64,000 nucleotides of DNA from Paraburkholderia sp. D15 (GTDB taxonomy: Bacteria > Pseudomonadota > Gammaproteobacteria > Burkholderiales > Burkholderiaceae): NCBI RefSeq assembly GCF_029910215.1, contig NZ_CP110395.1:1674001-1738000 (forward strand). Direction: 5' to 3'. Below are positions 1 through 8,612 of the stretch, piece by piece; positions within the stretch are counted from its first letter, which is position 1; each line of letters starts with the position of its first letter. The notes under the pieces were generated by a model, which was given only the letters and a program-made list of their open reading frames with translations, had not been told where the DNA came from and did not search any database. Position numbers and translations under genes: made by a program.

Positions 1-389
1 AGAAGCATCGGCGACGGCGGTGACGGCGCGACGAGCACCAGTCCTTCAAGCCCCTTCGGCCGACGCGATGCGATGAGCTGCGCCACCTTCCCGCCCATTG
101 AATGGCCAACGAGCACGTAACGCCGTAGCCCTAATGCTTCGATGACGCCTTCGGCATCGGCGGCAAGGTCGGCAATGCGGTAGCCGTCAGCCGGTGCCTC
201 GGAATCGCCCCAGCCGCGATGATCGGTGGCGACGATTCGATAGCGGTCGGCCAGTTCGCCGGCCACCGCTTCCCATGTCCGCGACGAACCGCCGTAGTAG
301 TGCAGAAACACCAGCGCCAACTCGCCGCTGCCGCGCTGCGTGACGTGAATCCGTGTGCCGTTCGACCTGATTTCCATGTCGGTTTTCAT
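1..389 (-). CDS. alpha/beta hydrolase, 3' end outside the window
   Basis: The first 129 residues of a soluble alpha/beta-hydrolase-fold enzyme are visible; the gene runs off the left edge, so the C-terminal catalytic Asp/His region is missing. The start is the ATG whose complement lies at 387-389 (MKTDMEIRSNGTRIH). A typical early beta-strand block (LALVFLHYYGGSS) is followed by the nucleophile elbow GHSMGG, with the nucleophilic serine at residue 97, and the segment ATDHRGWGDS typical of the family. Substrate cannot be read from the sequence; esterases, haloperoxidase-like and lactonase-like enzymes share this pattern. It is transcribed divergently from the LysR gene at 514 across a 124-bp gap, the classic arrangement of a LysR regulator and its target. 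Confidence 0.85.
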   Translation of the reverse strand, partial: MKTDMEIRSNGTRIHVTQRGSGELALVFLHYYGGSSRTWEAVAGELADRYRIVATDHRGWGDSEAPADGYRIADLAADAEGVIEALGLRRYVLVGHSMGGKVAQLIASRRPKGLEGLVLVAPSPPSPML

Positions 390-513
390 TTCCGTGTCCT
401 CTCTGTCATCGCTCCATAGCGGATGACGACATCGTAGATTCAAGTCTTTGGTTTGATAATTGGTCAATTGGTGTTTTCAGTCGATAATCTCGTTATCGAA
501 TTGGAGGGCAAAA

Positions 514-1422
514 ATGGACCGGCTCACGAGTCTTGGGGTGTTCGTCGCCGCGGTCGAGGAAGGCAGTTTTGCCGCGGCGGCGCGCCGCTTTGGTCTATCG
601 GCGGCAATGGCTGGAAAGCATGTGAGCGCGTTGGAGTCGGAGCTGAATGCGCGGCTACTTCAGCGCACCACACGGCGGTTGAGTCTGACCGATACCGGGC
701 AGACCTATTACGAACGCTGCAAGCACATTCTCGAAGCCTTCGACGAAGCCAGACGCGAAGCGAGCGATTCGCAGGGCGCGGCGCGTGGTTTGCTGCGTGT
801 CGCGGCGCCGGTCACATTCGGCGCGATGCATCTTGGCGAGGTGGTGGCGCGCTATCTGGCGGATCATCCGCACGTCAACGTGGAAGTGGTGGTTGGCGAC
901 CGCTACGTCGATCTGATCGACGCGGGCGTCGATGTCGCGATCCGGATCGGGCGGTTGGACGACCCGGGACTTGTGACGCGCCGGATCGCGCCGTGCCGGA
1001 TGGTGGTGTGTGCGTCGCCGGCCTACCTCGAACGCCATGGAACGCCGCGCAAGCCGGCCGATTTGATGCGTGCGCAACGACTCGCTTTCAGCGAGGCCGT
1101 CTCGGCCGGCGACTGGACATTGCTGGATGCAAAAAACCGCGCGCATGTGATCGACGGACCCAGCCGGGTAGTGGCCAACAATACGCAAATGCTGCTCGCC
1201 GCCGCACTTGCCGGTGCGGGTATCGCGTACGGTCCGACGTTCGTGTTCGGCGAGCACCTGCGGCGCGGCGAACTCGTCGCGCTGCTGCCGGCGTATCGCA
1301 CGACCAGTCTCACGATTCAGGCGGTTTATCCCAGCGCGCAGCGCATACCGCTAAAGGTGCGCCGGTTTGTCGATTACCTTGTCGAGACGTTTGGCGACGA
1401 GCCGTCGTGGGATCGCGAGTAA
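514..1422 (+). CDS. LysR-family transcriptional regulator
   Basis: A 302-residue DNA-binding regulator with an N-terminal winged helix-turn-helix (about residues 1-60; SFAAAARRFGLSAAMAGKHVSALE is interrupted by no indels) and a C-terminal periplasmic-binding-like effector domain (about 90-295). I start it at the ATG at 514 because GGAGGG lies at 503-508, rather than at the upstream in-frame ATG at 460, which lacks such a site and would add 18 non-family residues. The effector half (GLLRVAAPVTFGAMHLGEVVARYL) resembles the large CrgA/DmlR-like LysR group. It faces away from the alpha/beta hydrolase at 1-389 and probably regulates it and itself from the shared 390-513 interval. The inducer is unknown. 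Confidence 0.9.
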   Translation: MDRLTSLGVFVAAVEEGSFAAAARRFGLSAAMAGKHVSALESELNARLLQRTTRRLSLTDTGQTYYERCKHILEAFDEARREASDSQGAARGLLRVAAPVTFGAMHLGEVVARYLADHPHVNVEVVVGDRYVDLIDAGVDVAIRIGRLDDPGLVTRRIAPCRMVVCASPAYLERHGTPRKPADLMRAQRLAFSEAVSAGDWTLLDAKNRAHVIDGPSRVVANNTQMLLAAALAGAGIAYGPTFVFGEHLRRGELVALLPAYRTTSLTIQAVYPSAQRIPLKVRRFVDYLVETFGDEPSWDRE

Positions 1423-1485
1423 CGGTCTTTTTGGGGCTCTGCTGTTCTGGCTTTCGGGAGCGTTGGGTTGCGATTGTTACGAATG

Positions 1486-2040
1486 TCATGGCCCGGTTCG
1501 AAAACAAACATCTCCCGTCTCGTCGTAAACAATCGTGTCGAAGCCTTCGTCCGGAACTGGCGGCACGAAATAGCGGGAGATCTGGTCGTATTGCTCTTCC
1601 GATGTGTGAAACGGATGCTCGCCCGATACGTTCCGCGCCGCCAGACGAGATTTGCAAATCTCGTCGCTCACGTCGAGATAGTGGAGCCGATGCTCGCAAC
1701 CGGCAGTCTGGAATAGCGAGCGACCCCACCGGCGTGCGCTGACCGTATTGAATGGAAAGTCGAGTACCACGGATATATTCGCCGCGAGGAGCGCCTCGAT
1801 GTGGCCAGTCAGCACCGCTCGGATGCGCGCGGTGCGGCTGATATAGTCGGCCAGCGTTTGGATCTCGTCCGGGTATAGGCAGGCGATCCATTTGTCCTCG
1901 CTAATGAGGACGGCGCGCGAAGTGTTGACGAGACGCGTCGTCAATGTGGATTTGCCGGACGCGATTTTTCCGCAAACCATATGCAGAACCGCTGTCTCGT
2001 GATGACCTGTTGCGTCGGCTACTAAACTTTCACTCGTCAT
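1486..2040 (-). CDS. P-loop ATPase/kinase-like protein (zeta-toxin/AAA33-like)
   Basis: A 184-residue soluble P-loop protein. The Walker A motif GKIASGKST sits about 25 residues from the start, followed by LISEDKWIACLYPDE, VVLDFPFNTV (Walker-B-like) and a C-terminal lid-like arginine stretch (SRLAARNVSGEHPF). This layout is typical of small nucleotide-dependent kinases of the AAA_33/zeta-toxin type, which phosphorylate small molecules; the substrate here is unknown. I prefer the ATG at 2040 (GGAG 10 bases upstream) to the in-frame ATG at 2073, because the latter lies inside the terminator-like hairpin of the upstream gene. No antitoxin-like partner lies directly beside it, so a toxin role is not supported. 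Confidence 0.75.
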   Translation of the reverse strand: MTSESLVADATGHHETAVLHMVCGKIASGKSTLTTRLVNTSRAVLISEDKWIACLYPDEIQTLADYISRTARIRAVLTGHIEALLAANISVVLDFPFNTVSARRWGRSLFQTAGCEHRLHYLDVSDEICKSRLAARNVSGEHPFHTSEEQYDQISRYFVPPVPDEGFDTIVYDETGDVCFRTGP

Positions 2041-2071
2041 TTTCTGGCGCTCCGGGTAGCGCCCAGAAAGC

Positions 2072-2095
2072 AAAAACCCGCCTTCTGGGCGGGTT
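2072..2095 (-). terminator. Intrinsic terminator for the upstream minus-strand gene, with overlapping alternative hairpins
   Basis: On the minus strand, AACCCGCC (2095-2088) and GGCGGGTT (2082-2075) form an 8-bp stem with a 5-nt loop, followed by five T residues. CGCCCAGAA (2091-2083) can instead pair with TTCTGGGCG (2068-2060), and TTTCTG..GCGC (2070-2060) can pair with GCGC-CAGAAA just before the ATG at 2040. The three helices exclude one another, which suggests attenuation or translation control of the ATPase gene. Confidence 0.65.
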
Positions 2096-2174
2096 GTGAT
2101 TGCATATTGTCAACTCAATAGCTATCCCGCCGGACTTGTCGCGGCGCTAATAATCGAGTTGATGAGAAATTGGT

Positions 2175-2846
2175 TCATGTGTTGGAGCTTACTTGAGGTG
2201 GTGGAGTTGGACAAGTATCGATAGAAAGCCGGAACGGATCGACCGCCCACATCTCGCCTGCGCAGAGGTGTGAGTCGAACCGCGCGAGCCAGTCGTCGAG
2301 CGGCGTCAGACTGATGCCTTGTAACACGGCACCACCGAACGACTCGGAGACGAAGGGCGCGCCATCTTCCAGGCGGCGCACGATCTGAACGATGTGAGTT
2401 ATCCCGCGAATCCGAGGATGGTTGCTTGCCCACGACGGGTTTCCCATTTTCAATCCAATGGTGGCGCAGCGCGGAAGACTATGTGTCGCGATCTCACTCC
2501 CTACAAGGATAAAGCCCGTGCGATGATCGATCTCCTGGATGATCCGATCTGACCACGTGTGCAGAGCTTGCATGTCCTCGAGCTTGAACAACTCGCGACC
2601 CGTCGCTTCGTTCTCGGCTTGCATTGCCGTGGCGAGAAGCAACGCGGTCCACCCTGAGCAATCGATGACCGGCGGCTCAGCGGATAAGCCTTCCGACTTC
2701 ACGCCGCGCTGATAGCCGACCCGGCCTGTATAGGCTTGCACGAGTTCCCACATCGTTCTTTCGGCTGCGTTGAATGGCATGACGTCCTCGGAATTGCCGA
2801 TGTCCATGTCTATTATCACCAGTTGCCGGGTGTCGTCCACAGACAA
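2175..2846 (-). CDS. Hypothetical protein with NlpC/P60-like features
   Basis: A 223-residue protein without a signal peptide or membrane segment. About residue 61 it contains VIDCSGWTALLL, a Cys in a DCSG context at the head of a helix as in NlpC/P60 papain-fold hydrolases. Further on, RGITHIVQIVRR provides a candidate catalytic His about 85 residues later, and FVSESFGG follows. NlpC/P60 enzymes cleave amide bonds, often in peptidoglycan, but the spacing here is only loosely like the family and the assignment is tentative. It is transcribed away from the oxidase gene at 2955 and ends before a terminator at 2072-2095. Nothing in the neighbourhood identifies a toxin-immunity pair with certainty. 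Confidence 0.55.
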   Translation of the reverse strand: MSVDDTRQLVIIDMDIGNSEDVMPFNAAERTMWELVQAYTGRVGYQRGVKSEGLSAEPPVIDCSGWTALLLATAMQAENEATGRELFKLEDMQALHTWSDRIIQEIDHRTGFILVGSEIATHSLPRCATIGLKMGNPSWASNHPRIRGITHIVQIVRRLEDGAPFVSESFGGAVLQGISLTPLDDWLARFDSHLCAGEMWAVDPFRLSIDTCPTPPPQVSSNT

Positions 2847-2954
2847 CCCGTCGACAGATGAGCGCGAATTGCCGACAATCCAGCCTGATTGTCGGCGCTA
2901 CCGGCCGATTGCCGCTACGCAAGTTTTCGCATCACTAGCAAAGGACCGCTTCAT

Positions 2955-4121
2955 ATGCATGATTTGAACTTCCGCGATCAAACTTTTGACACCCTGATTG
3001 TCGGCGCGGGCTCGGTGGGCATGGCCGCGGGTTATTACCTGAGCAAGGCAGGCAACAAGGTGTTGTTGCTCGATGCCGACGACCCACCCCATGCAAATGG
3101 TTCGCACCATGGCGGCACTCGCCTTATTCGTCACGCCTACGGAGAGGGCGCGGCGTATGTTCCACTCGCACTGCGGGCGCAACAGCTTTGGCTGGACCTG
3201 GAGCAGGAAGCCGGCGCGAAAATTTTCGAGCGCACCGGTATCGTCAACATTGGACCGCAGGGTGCTTCCTTTATGCAGGAAGTCCAGCGAAGCGCATCCG
3301 AGTACAAGTTGCCGGTGGAATTTCTCGACGGCGCCGAGGCCAGTCGGCGTTGGCCCGCATGGCGATTGTCGAAAGAGCAACTGGTGAGTTTCGAGCCCGA
3401 TGCTGGCGTGCTTTACTGCGAGGAAGCGGTCAGGAGCTATCGTCATCTCGCGAGTACGTTGGGCGCAACGTTGCGAACGAACACTGTGATCACAGGCATC
3501 GAGGTGCACGGCGAAGGGAGCGTGAGCGTCGTCACGAATAAAGGCGAACGCTTTCGCGGCCAAGATCTGATCGTGTGCGCCGGCAAATGGAGTCCTGCTT
3601 TACTACAATCTTTTGGAACGCGGATTCCGGTTACGCGCGTGCGCAAGACGTTCGCATGGTTCGACGTCGCCCCGAACCTGTTCGAGCCGGGTTCTTTTCC
3701 TGGCTTTGCCGTCGCCTCCGATAGGGGCCAATTCTATGGGTTCCCCAGTCTTGACGGCGCGGGTCTGAAAGTCGGGCGCCACGACGGTGGGCAACCTGTT
3801 GCCGCAGATGCGTCGCTTGTGCCTTTCGGTCAGGAGCCGACCGATTTATCCGACCTCGAAGACTTCCTGCGCGAGTATCTGCCGGCGTCCGGGAAACTGC
3901 GGATGGGTAAAACCTGCGAGTACGACGTGACGCCGGACGAACATTTCATCATCGATCAATTGCCGGTCTGTCCGCATGTCTACCTGGCAACAGGTTTCTC
4001 GGGGCATGGCTTCAAATTCGCGAGTGCGATCGGCGAGGCGTTGGCGGAGCGGATAACGCAAGGTGCTAGCCGTTTGGATATTTCGGCTTTTTCGCTTGGG
4101 CGGTTTGGGGGACAAGCTTGA
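2955..4121 (+). CDS. solA: N-methyl-L-tryptophan / sarcosine oxidase-type flavoprotein
   Basis: A 388-residue FAD amine oxidase of the monomeric sarcosine oxidase/MTOX family, which demethylates secondary amino acids with release of formaldehyde and hydrogen peroxide. It has the N-terminal Rossmann motif GAGSVGMAAGYYLS (about residues 16-29), the family block SHHGGTRLIRHAYGE, and KTCEYDVTPDEHFIID, whose Cys321 corresponds to the cysteine that binds FAD covalently. The C-terminal GFSGHGFKFA motif is also present. The ATG at 2955 is chosen because AAAGGA precedes it and the family starts there; the open frame extends upstream to 2889. The substrate (sarcosine, N-methyltryptophan or another N-methyl amino acid) cannot be decided. 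No subunits of the heterotetrameric type are nearby. Confidence 0.9.
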   Translation: MHDLNFRDQTFDTLIVGAGSVGMAAGYYLSKAGNKVLLLDADDPPHANGSHHGGTRLIRHAYGEGAAYVPLALRAQQLWLDLEQEAGAKIFERTGIVNIGPQGASFMQEVQRSASEYKLPVEFLDGAEASRRWPAWRLSKEQLVSFEPDAGVLYCEEAVRSYRHLASTLGATLRTNTVITGIEVHGEGSVSVVTNKGERFRGQDLIVCAGKWSPALLQSFGTRIPVTRVRKTFAWFDVAPNLFEPGSFPGFAVASDRGQFYGFPSLDGAGLKVGRHDGGQPVAADASLVPFGQEPTDLSDLEDFLREYLPASGKLRMGKTCEYDVTPDEHFIIDQLPVCPHVYLATGFSGHGFKFASAIGEALAERITQGASRLDISAFSLGRFGGQA

Positions 4122-4582
4122 GATCTTTGACGGTGATTGCATCATTCGTATGACCGGCGTGGTTCTCGCGCTGGTTTGTGAAATACTTAGTGCCGGGAGT
4201 CGAATCGATGCTGGCGCGTTGTCGTGTCCGGTATTGCCTCCGCCGATCGGGGAGTGGGGTAGCGGATGAGTGCTTTGTACAGATGGCGGTGACCGGGTGG
4301 GGTGATCAGAGCCAGCCGGTGTAGCGCTCACTCTGGCCACAAGCGGTCAGTCGACGTTGCTGTTTAGATCAACGGAATAAAGCGAAACGTCAAATGCCGA
4401 AATCCGATAAAAGGCGTTCACTCGCGATCGGCAGCTGGAATGGAATTGGATTCTTCAGTCTGTGGGCGGCCGCATGCGGCCACCTTGCTACGCAAAAAAC
4501 GGCCAGGAGCAGTTTGTGGCATAAAGCGCAACAAGGCAGTTCTTCAATAAATCGTACCAACGGTTAAGTCACTTCAAAATCC
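4122..4582 (+). other. Gene-poor interval, lower GC
   Basis: I see no convincing gene, terminator or RNA in these 461 bases. Base composition is more AT-rich than the flanking core genes. It begins the small-gene region that extends to about 6670. Confidence 0.5.
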
Positions 4583-4906
4583 ATGACACACTTGAGTCAT
4601 TCTTTCAGCGGAGCGCTGAGAACTTTCGCTTACTTCATGGCAAGTGGTACGCAATATACTCTCGAAGGTGTGAATTACCTCGACCTGTATGGCAACGAGC
4701 CAAGCGCGATTGAGCAGGTCTATGCCATCTTCGCGAATGTCCTGGAGTTGAATGAGGACGGGCAAGTGCTCAATGCGCACTATGCGCAGAAGAGAGCAAC
4801 CGACTATTTGCGTGCGTATTGCGACCCGAGCTTTAAGGTTGACCCTCCCTATCAGGACTGGGAGCTTGAATTGCATGAGCCGCCGCCGCCGATGGATTTG
4901 CTATGA
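4583..4906 (+). CDS. Small hypothetical protein (107 aa)
   Basis: A short acidic soluble protein (MTHLSHSFSGALRTFAYF...) with no signal peptide, membrane helix or recognised catalytic motif. The middle (LEGVNYLDLYGNEPSAIEQVYAIFANVLE) looks like an ordered, conserved-type alpha/beta fold rather than a random frame, and the C-terminus is proline-rich (EPPPPMDL). No strong ribosome-binding site precedes the ATG. It lies in a low-GC stretch together with other orphan genes and no operon partner. Small acidic proteins in such settings are often orphan immunity proteins of polymorphic toxins; that is only a contextual guess, as no toxin gene is present. Confidence 0.6.
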   Translation: MTHLSHSFSGALRTFAYFMASGTQYTLEGVNYLDLYGNEPSAIEQVYAIFANVLELNEDGQVLNAHYAQKRATDYLRAYCDPSFKVDPPYQDWELELHEPPPPMDLL

Positions 4907-5010
4907 CCATGGCATGGTCTGGTCATTCCCGACAGTCAGTTCACGTCGGTGAGTAGCCGATCGAGGCTCTGCTTCAACGTTGAATGTCCGCTTTTCTAGT
5001 TTTTGGCTGG

Positions 5011-5175
5011 GCGTTCAGGGTCGAAAGCTGGCGCAGCAATCTGCCGTGTCGATGGGCGGGAATGGGTCGCCTGCTGTCGACCGCGTCGGTTTCAGATTCG
5101 CGCAATTCCATGCTGCATGCACGAGGCAGTGATCGGTCACAACCGGTTATTCGACAACGGTGACTAGATCGTCAA
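5011..5175. repeat. Intergenic direct repeat, copy A
   Basis: About 165 bp that recurs, imperfectly but collinearly, at 6459-6640. The best-conserved core reads CCTGCTGTCGACCGCG followed by GGTTTCAGATTCGCGC and CCATGCTGC. It contains no convincing gene. Confidence 0.75.
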
Positions 5176-5270
5176 CAATTCACGGGAGATGTTCGGAATC
5201 AAGGTAAAGAACGGACGCACAAGCATTGAACTCGTCCGACGTCATCGATAGCAGTACAACAGGAAGAGCG

Positions 5271-5645
5271 ATGCCAAATTTCTCATGGGAACCGTTGGAC
5301 TTTCTTGAGGCTCTCGATGTGGTACCAATCGAGGAAGAGTATGGAATTTCGTATCGATACCTCGTTTCGAGAGCGCCTGTGCTTTTGAGTCTAACGATAT
5401 GGCCACTGAACTGCGACGTGGAGCTTTTGATTAAGAATGAAGGAATAGCGGAGCCGTTAGTCCGGCTCAATTTGTTGGATTGTCCAGGGGCACGTGTCGT
5501 GCGAGACGATTGTCGTGTGTATATCGAGTTTTCTGCCGCAAAGTTGTTCAACGGGCGTTACGATTGCGCGGACGCGCCGCCTTACGGATTCCGATTGCAA
5601 ATCCAGCCGTCTATCCAGGTCTCAACATTTTCCTACCCCGCCTAA
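5271..5645 (+). CDS. Hypothetical protein (124 aa)
   Basis: A small soluble protein beginning MPNFSWEPLDFLEALDVVP. I place the start at the ATG at 5271, preceded by AGGAAG at 5258-5263 region, rather than at the in-frame ATG at 5226. The sequence alternates hydrophobic and charged residues as in a beta-rich domain (PVLLSLTIWPLNCDVELLI, RVYIEFSAAKLF) and has no catalytic signature that I recognise. Codon use is less G/C-biased than in the flanking metabolic genes, consistent with acquired DNA. Isolated between two copies of an intergenic repeat, it resembles orphan immunity-type genes in size and setting, but I cannot assign a function. Confidence 0.6.
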   Translation: MPNFSWEPLDFLEALDVVPIEEEYGISYRYLVSRAPVLLSLTIWPLNCDVELLIKNEGIAEPLVRLNLLDCPGARVVRDDCRVYIEFSAAKLFNGRYDCADAPPYGFRLQIQPSIQVSTFSYPA

Positions 5646-5814
5646 TAGAATCTGAGCATCTGCGACGGGTGGGCAACGTTCGATCAAGCAGGATGGTCTG
5701 CGGCCAAAAAGGGACTTTCGACTGCGGCGATCAAATCGTCGACAATCGAACAGCAACACCCGACTGCGGAGTAAATGTGCCGTCTGTGTGCTGAGCGCAA
5801 TGTGGAGAGCGACT

Positions 5815-6027
5815 ATGATCACAAAGCGAAAAAAATCCCGTCTGGCAGGCGATATCGGCCTCTTTGTCCAGCAGTACAGCCGCAAAGCTCAGAAGGGCAT
5901 TGAGCCTAACGATCGGCAGTACGATCACAAGATCGAACAAAAACTGAAACGGCTCTCTCCATTGGATCTATCTGATCTTCTTTTGGATGAGGATGAGTAC
6001 GTCGAACCGAGCAGCGACCAGGATTAA
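5815..6027 (+). CDS. Small conserved-type hypothetical protein (70 aa)
   Basis: A basic N-terminus (MITKRKKSRLAGDIGLFVQQYSRKAQ) is followed by a helical amphipathic segment (DRQYDHKIEQKLKRLSPLDLSDLL) and an acidic tail (LDEDEYVEPSSDQD). The ATG at 5815 has GGAGAG five bases upstream and is preferred over the ATG at 5788. The compact helical pattern and good ribosome-binding site make it a probable real gene. It has no membrane segment and no known motif. It sits in the run of small orphan genes between the oxidase and the ATP-grasp gene. Confidence 0.6.
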   Translation: MITKRKKSRLAGDIGLFVQQYSRKAQKGIEPNDRQYDHKIEQKLKRLSPLDLSDLLLDEDEYVEPSSDQD

Positions 6028-6162
6028 AGGCAGCGCTGCTGTTTCGTCGATTGGTCGTTATCAAGACTGTCGGCGGGCCTGGTTCGGGTCGCGTGCTGCC
6101 GATCACATCGATCAACGATTCATCCAGAATCATTGCCGACCAACATTTGTGAAAGTGCCTCT

Positions 6163-6411
6163 ATGAAGAATGCCTGTGCTTTCGTTGCATGTGTTTCTGC
6201 GACAACGTTATCGTTTGCGAGGCCGCACCCCGAGAATCCACCTCTTCCAGACGTTTCGTGTTTCTCCGGAGTATGGAGTGTCTATACACGCGTCAACCTT
6301 TCCTTCGAGATGCGGTGTATTGCTTCGGACGAACGGCTTCGGAGCCGAGGTGAAAATATGAAGTCCGTCTATCCATTTCATGAACCGTCCTTTAATCGCA
6401 ACGCCAACTGA
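6163..6411 (+). CDS. Doubtful small exported protein (82 aa)
   Basis: An open frame from ATG 6163 begins MKNACAFVACVSATTLSFA, which would make a plausible signal peptide, but the remainder (RPHPENPPLPDVSCFSGVW...) has no recognisable domain and no clear ribosome-binding site precedes it. It may be the remnant of a truncated secreted protein or non-coding. If it is not a gene, the interval 6028-6672 contains only repeat copy D (6459-6640). Confidence 0.25.
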   Translation: MKNACAFVACVSATTLSFARPHPENPPLPDVSCFSGVWSVYTRVNLSFEMRCIASDERLRSRGENMKSVYPFHEPSFNRNAN

Positions 6412-6458
6412 AGTCGTATGGCCTCGCGGTGGCCGTCCGCTAGCGAGAGCGCCGAAGG

Positions 6459-6640
6459 GCCCATTCGGGTCAAAACCTGACGTAGCAATCGTGCCGCGTC
6501 GATGGTCGGAAATGGGTCCCCTGCTGTCGACCGCGGCGGTTTCAGATTCGCGCGAGTCCATGCTGCGTGCATGAGACAGCGATCGGCCAACTTCGAACGT
6601 TCGACATCGAAGCCACATTCGTCGACAATCGCTTCGCCGA
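6459..6640. repeat. Intergenic direct repeat, copy D
   Basis: The second copy of the repeat at 5011-5175, in the same orientation, ending about 30 bases before the ATP-grasp start. A shorter related fragment (TCGTCGACAATCG) also occurs near 5728 and 6628, so the element family seems to fill the gaps between the small genes here. Confidence 0.75.
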
Positions 6641-6672
6641 TGGGGGCACCCACGCTCATCAAAAGGACGACA

Positions 6673-7476
6673 ATGCGCCAAGTACACTGGATCATCCAGG
6701 AGAATCGCGGGGTAGTTTCCAATGTTGCTGATATGGCTGCGGCACTGAAGGAACTCGGCCATGTTCCGCATCTCGTTCAACTACAACGCGGAGCTGGAGT
6801 ACCTGAATTGACAGATGTGCCGCCCGATGTGCCTGTGGTTTGCCATGGCCCCGGGTTCGTGACTCGCGCAGTCGGTCATCCGAGGCTTGGTTCCGGCATC
6901 TATTACGATGCGGCGGTATTCCGCTGGTCGAAGTTTCACGAGAATTGGAACGCGGCTATGCTGGCCGAAGACGGGCATCTCACCTCGCTGGGTGATGCAG
7001 CGTCCTTGCTCGCCACGGGTACACGATTCTTCGTGCGGCCTGACGCCGATTCGAAAGACTTTGACGGCAACGTTTACGATGCCGAAGGCCTGGCCGCGGC
7101 AACGATACGGAAGCCGTTGCCGCCGGATTTGCCTGTCATCATCGCAAGCCCGCTGGTGATTGACGCCGAATGGCGCTTTTTTGTCGTACAGCGCGAAGTC
7201 GTCGCCTGTTCGGCTTATCGGCGAGGCGGTCAGCCTGCAATCGACGATCACGTTCCATACGCTGCCATCGAAATGGCAATAAGTCTGGCAGAACAATGGT
7301 CTCCTGCCGACGTCTTTTGCCTCGACCTTGGGGCATGCGAGGGGCGCTTTGGTGTGATCGAAGCCAATTGCTTTAACGCTTCTCGCTTCTACGCTGCAAA
7401 TGGCGTCAGGATCCTGCAGGCGGTTAGCGATTACGCTGCGCGCCAGTTTTCTTCCGCTGTCCATCCGGGGCTCTGA
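6673..7476 (+). CDS. ATP-grasp domain protein (DUF4343-like)
   Basis: A 267-residue soluble protein with a C-terminal ATP-grasp-like region: IASPLVIDAEWRFFVVQREVVACSAY (nucleotide-binding strands) and DVFCLDLGACEGRFGVIEANCFNASRFY, where the Asp, Glu and Asn are the likely Mg/ATP ligands. ATP-grasp enzymes join a carboxylate to an amine or thiol through an acyl phosphate; this subgroup is uncharacterised and the substrate is unknown. The ATG at 6673 has AAAGGA directly upstream; the frame stays open to 6502, but that part overlaps the intergenic repeat. It stands alone, next to repeat copy D, and converges with the monooxygenase gene at 7608-8612. Confidence 0.75.
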   Translation: MRQVHWIIQENRGVVSNVADMAAALKELGHVPHLVQLQRGAGVPELTDVPPDVPVVCHGPGFVTRAVGHPRLGSGIYYDAAVFRWSKFHENWNAAMLAEDGHLTSLGDAASLLATGTRFFVRPDADSKDFDGNVYDAEGLAAATIRKPLPPDLPVIIASPLVIDAEWRFFVVQREVVACSAYRRGGQPAIDDHVPYAAIEMAISLAEQWSPADVFCLDLGACEGRFGVIEANCFNASRFYAANGVRILQAVSDYAARQFSSAVHPGL

Positions 7477-7556
7477 AGGGACAAGCTTGTAGTATTCGAA
7501 CAGACAGACTAAATCGACGCCACCAAAAACTCCCCACCCACCCATAACAGCACCAC

Positions 7557-7583
7557 AAAAAAAGAAGCGGCCCACCAGGCCGC
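7557..7583 (-). terminator. Intrinsic terminator of the LLM oxidoreductase gene
   Basis: Read on the minus strand, GCGGCC and GGCCGC form a 6-bp stem (7583-7567, loop of 5) followed by TTCTTTTTTT. It lies 25 bases past the stop of the gene at 7608-8612. Confidence 0.75.
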
Positions 7584-7607
7584 CCCTCCCACCATCCACC
7601 CCCGCAA

Positions 7608-8612
7608 TTACAGCGCGGAAGCCTCCCGAGCCAACTCCTCCCTAACTTCCGCCCCAATCTCAAACGACCTCAACCTCGCCGCATGATCATAAATCTGCGC
7701 GGTCAACATCAGCTCATCCGCGCCGGTCTGCGCGATCACCGACTTCAGCCCCTCACGCACCGCGTCCCGATCGCCGATCACCGTACACGCGAGCGAGTGC
7801 GCGACGCTATTCAACTCCATCTCTGAAGCCTGCAATTGCTCCACCGGCGGCTGCAATTGCCCCGGCGTACCGCGCCGCAGGTTGATGAACTGCTGCTGCA
7901 ACGAAGTGAACAACCGCCGCGCTTCCTCGTCGCTATCAGCCGCGAACAGATTCACCCCAACCATCGCATACGGCTTCTCAAGCGTCGCCGAGGGCCGGAA
8001 TTGCGCGCGATACATCTGCAACGCGGTCAGCATGTAATCCGGCGCGAAGTGCGAGGCAAACGCGAACGGCAGCCCCAGCGAAGCCGCCAATTGCGCGCTA
8101 AACAACGACGACCCGAGCAGCCACAGCGGCACATGCAAGCCCGCGCCCGGCACCGCGCGAATCCGCTGCCCCGGCACCGGATCGGCAAAATACCGCTGCA
8201 ACTCGACTACATCATCGGGAAACGAATCGGCACTGCCTTGCAGATCGCGCCGCAACGCCCGCGCGGTGCTTTGATCCGTCCCGGGCGCGCGCCCGAGCCC
8301 AAGATCGATCCGGCCGGGATACAACGACGCCAACGTCCCGAACTGCTCCGCAATCACCAGCGGCGCGTGATTAGGCAGCATCACGCCGCCCGAGCCGACG
8401 CGAATCGTCTTCGTGCCGCCGGCCACATGACCGATCACCACCGAGGTCGCCGCGCTCGCGATCCCCGTCATGTTGTGATGCTCGGCGAGCCAGAAGCGCC
8501 GGTACTGCCAGCGCTCCGCGTGCTGCGCGAGGTCGAGCGTGTTTCTGAAGGCGTCGGCGGGCGTGGCGCCGGCGATCACCGGCGAAAGGTCGAGGACCGA
8601 GAAGGGGATCAT
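7608..8612 (-). CDS. LLM-class flavin-dependent oxidoreductase (YhbW-like)
   Basis: A 334-residue TIM-barrel protein of the bacterial-luciferase-like family, close in length to E. coli YhbW (335). Typical blocks are [15 protein letters not shown] at the N-terminus, [34 protein letters not shown] and [14 protein letters not shown], which shape the FMN pocket. Such proteins use reduced flavin to oxygenate or reduce small organics; the substrate is unknown. The start is the ATG at 8612; the open frame continues upstream to 8780 without a family-like extension. It is transcribed divergently from an SsuD-like monooxygenase 328 bp away. No flavin reductase is in the window, so a general reductase is presumably used. 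Confidence 0.9.
   Translation of the reverse strand: MIPFSVLDLSPVIAGATPADAFRNTLDLAQHAERWQYRRFWLAEHHNMTGIASAATSVVIGHVAGGTKTIRVGSGGVMLPNHAPLVIAEQFGTLASLYPGRIDLGLGRAPGTDQSTARALRRDLQGSADSFPDDVVELQRYFADPVPGQRIRAVPGAGLHVPLWLLGSSLFSAQLAASLGLPFAFASHFAPDYMLTALQMYRAQFRPSATLEKPYAMVGVNLFAADSDEEARRLFTSLQQQFINLRRGTPGQLQPPVEQLQASEMELNSVAHSLACTVIGDRDAVREGLKSVIAQTGADELMLTAQIYDHAARLRSFEIGAEVREELAREASAL

Noticed and set aside
1486..2040. Zeta-type toxin of a toxin-antitoxin pair
   Set aside because: The P-loop kinase pattern fits many small kinases and there is no adjacent antitoxin-like gene.
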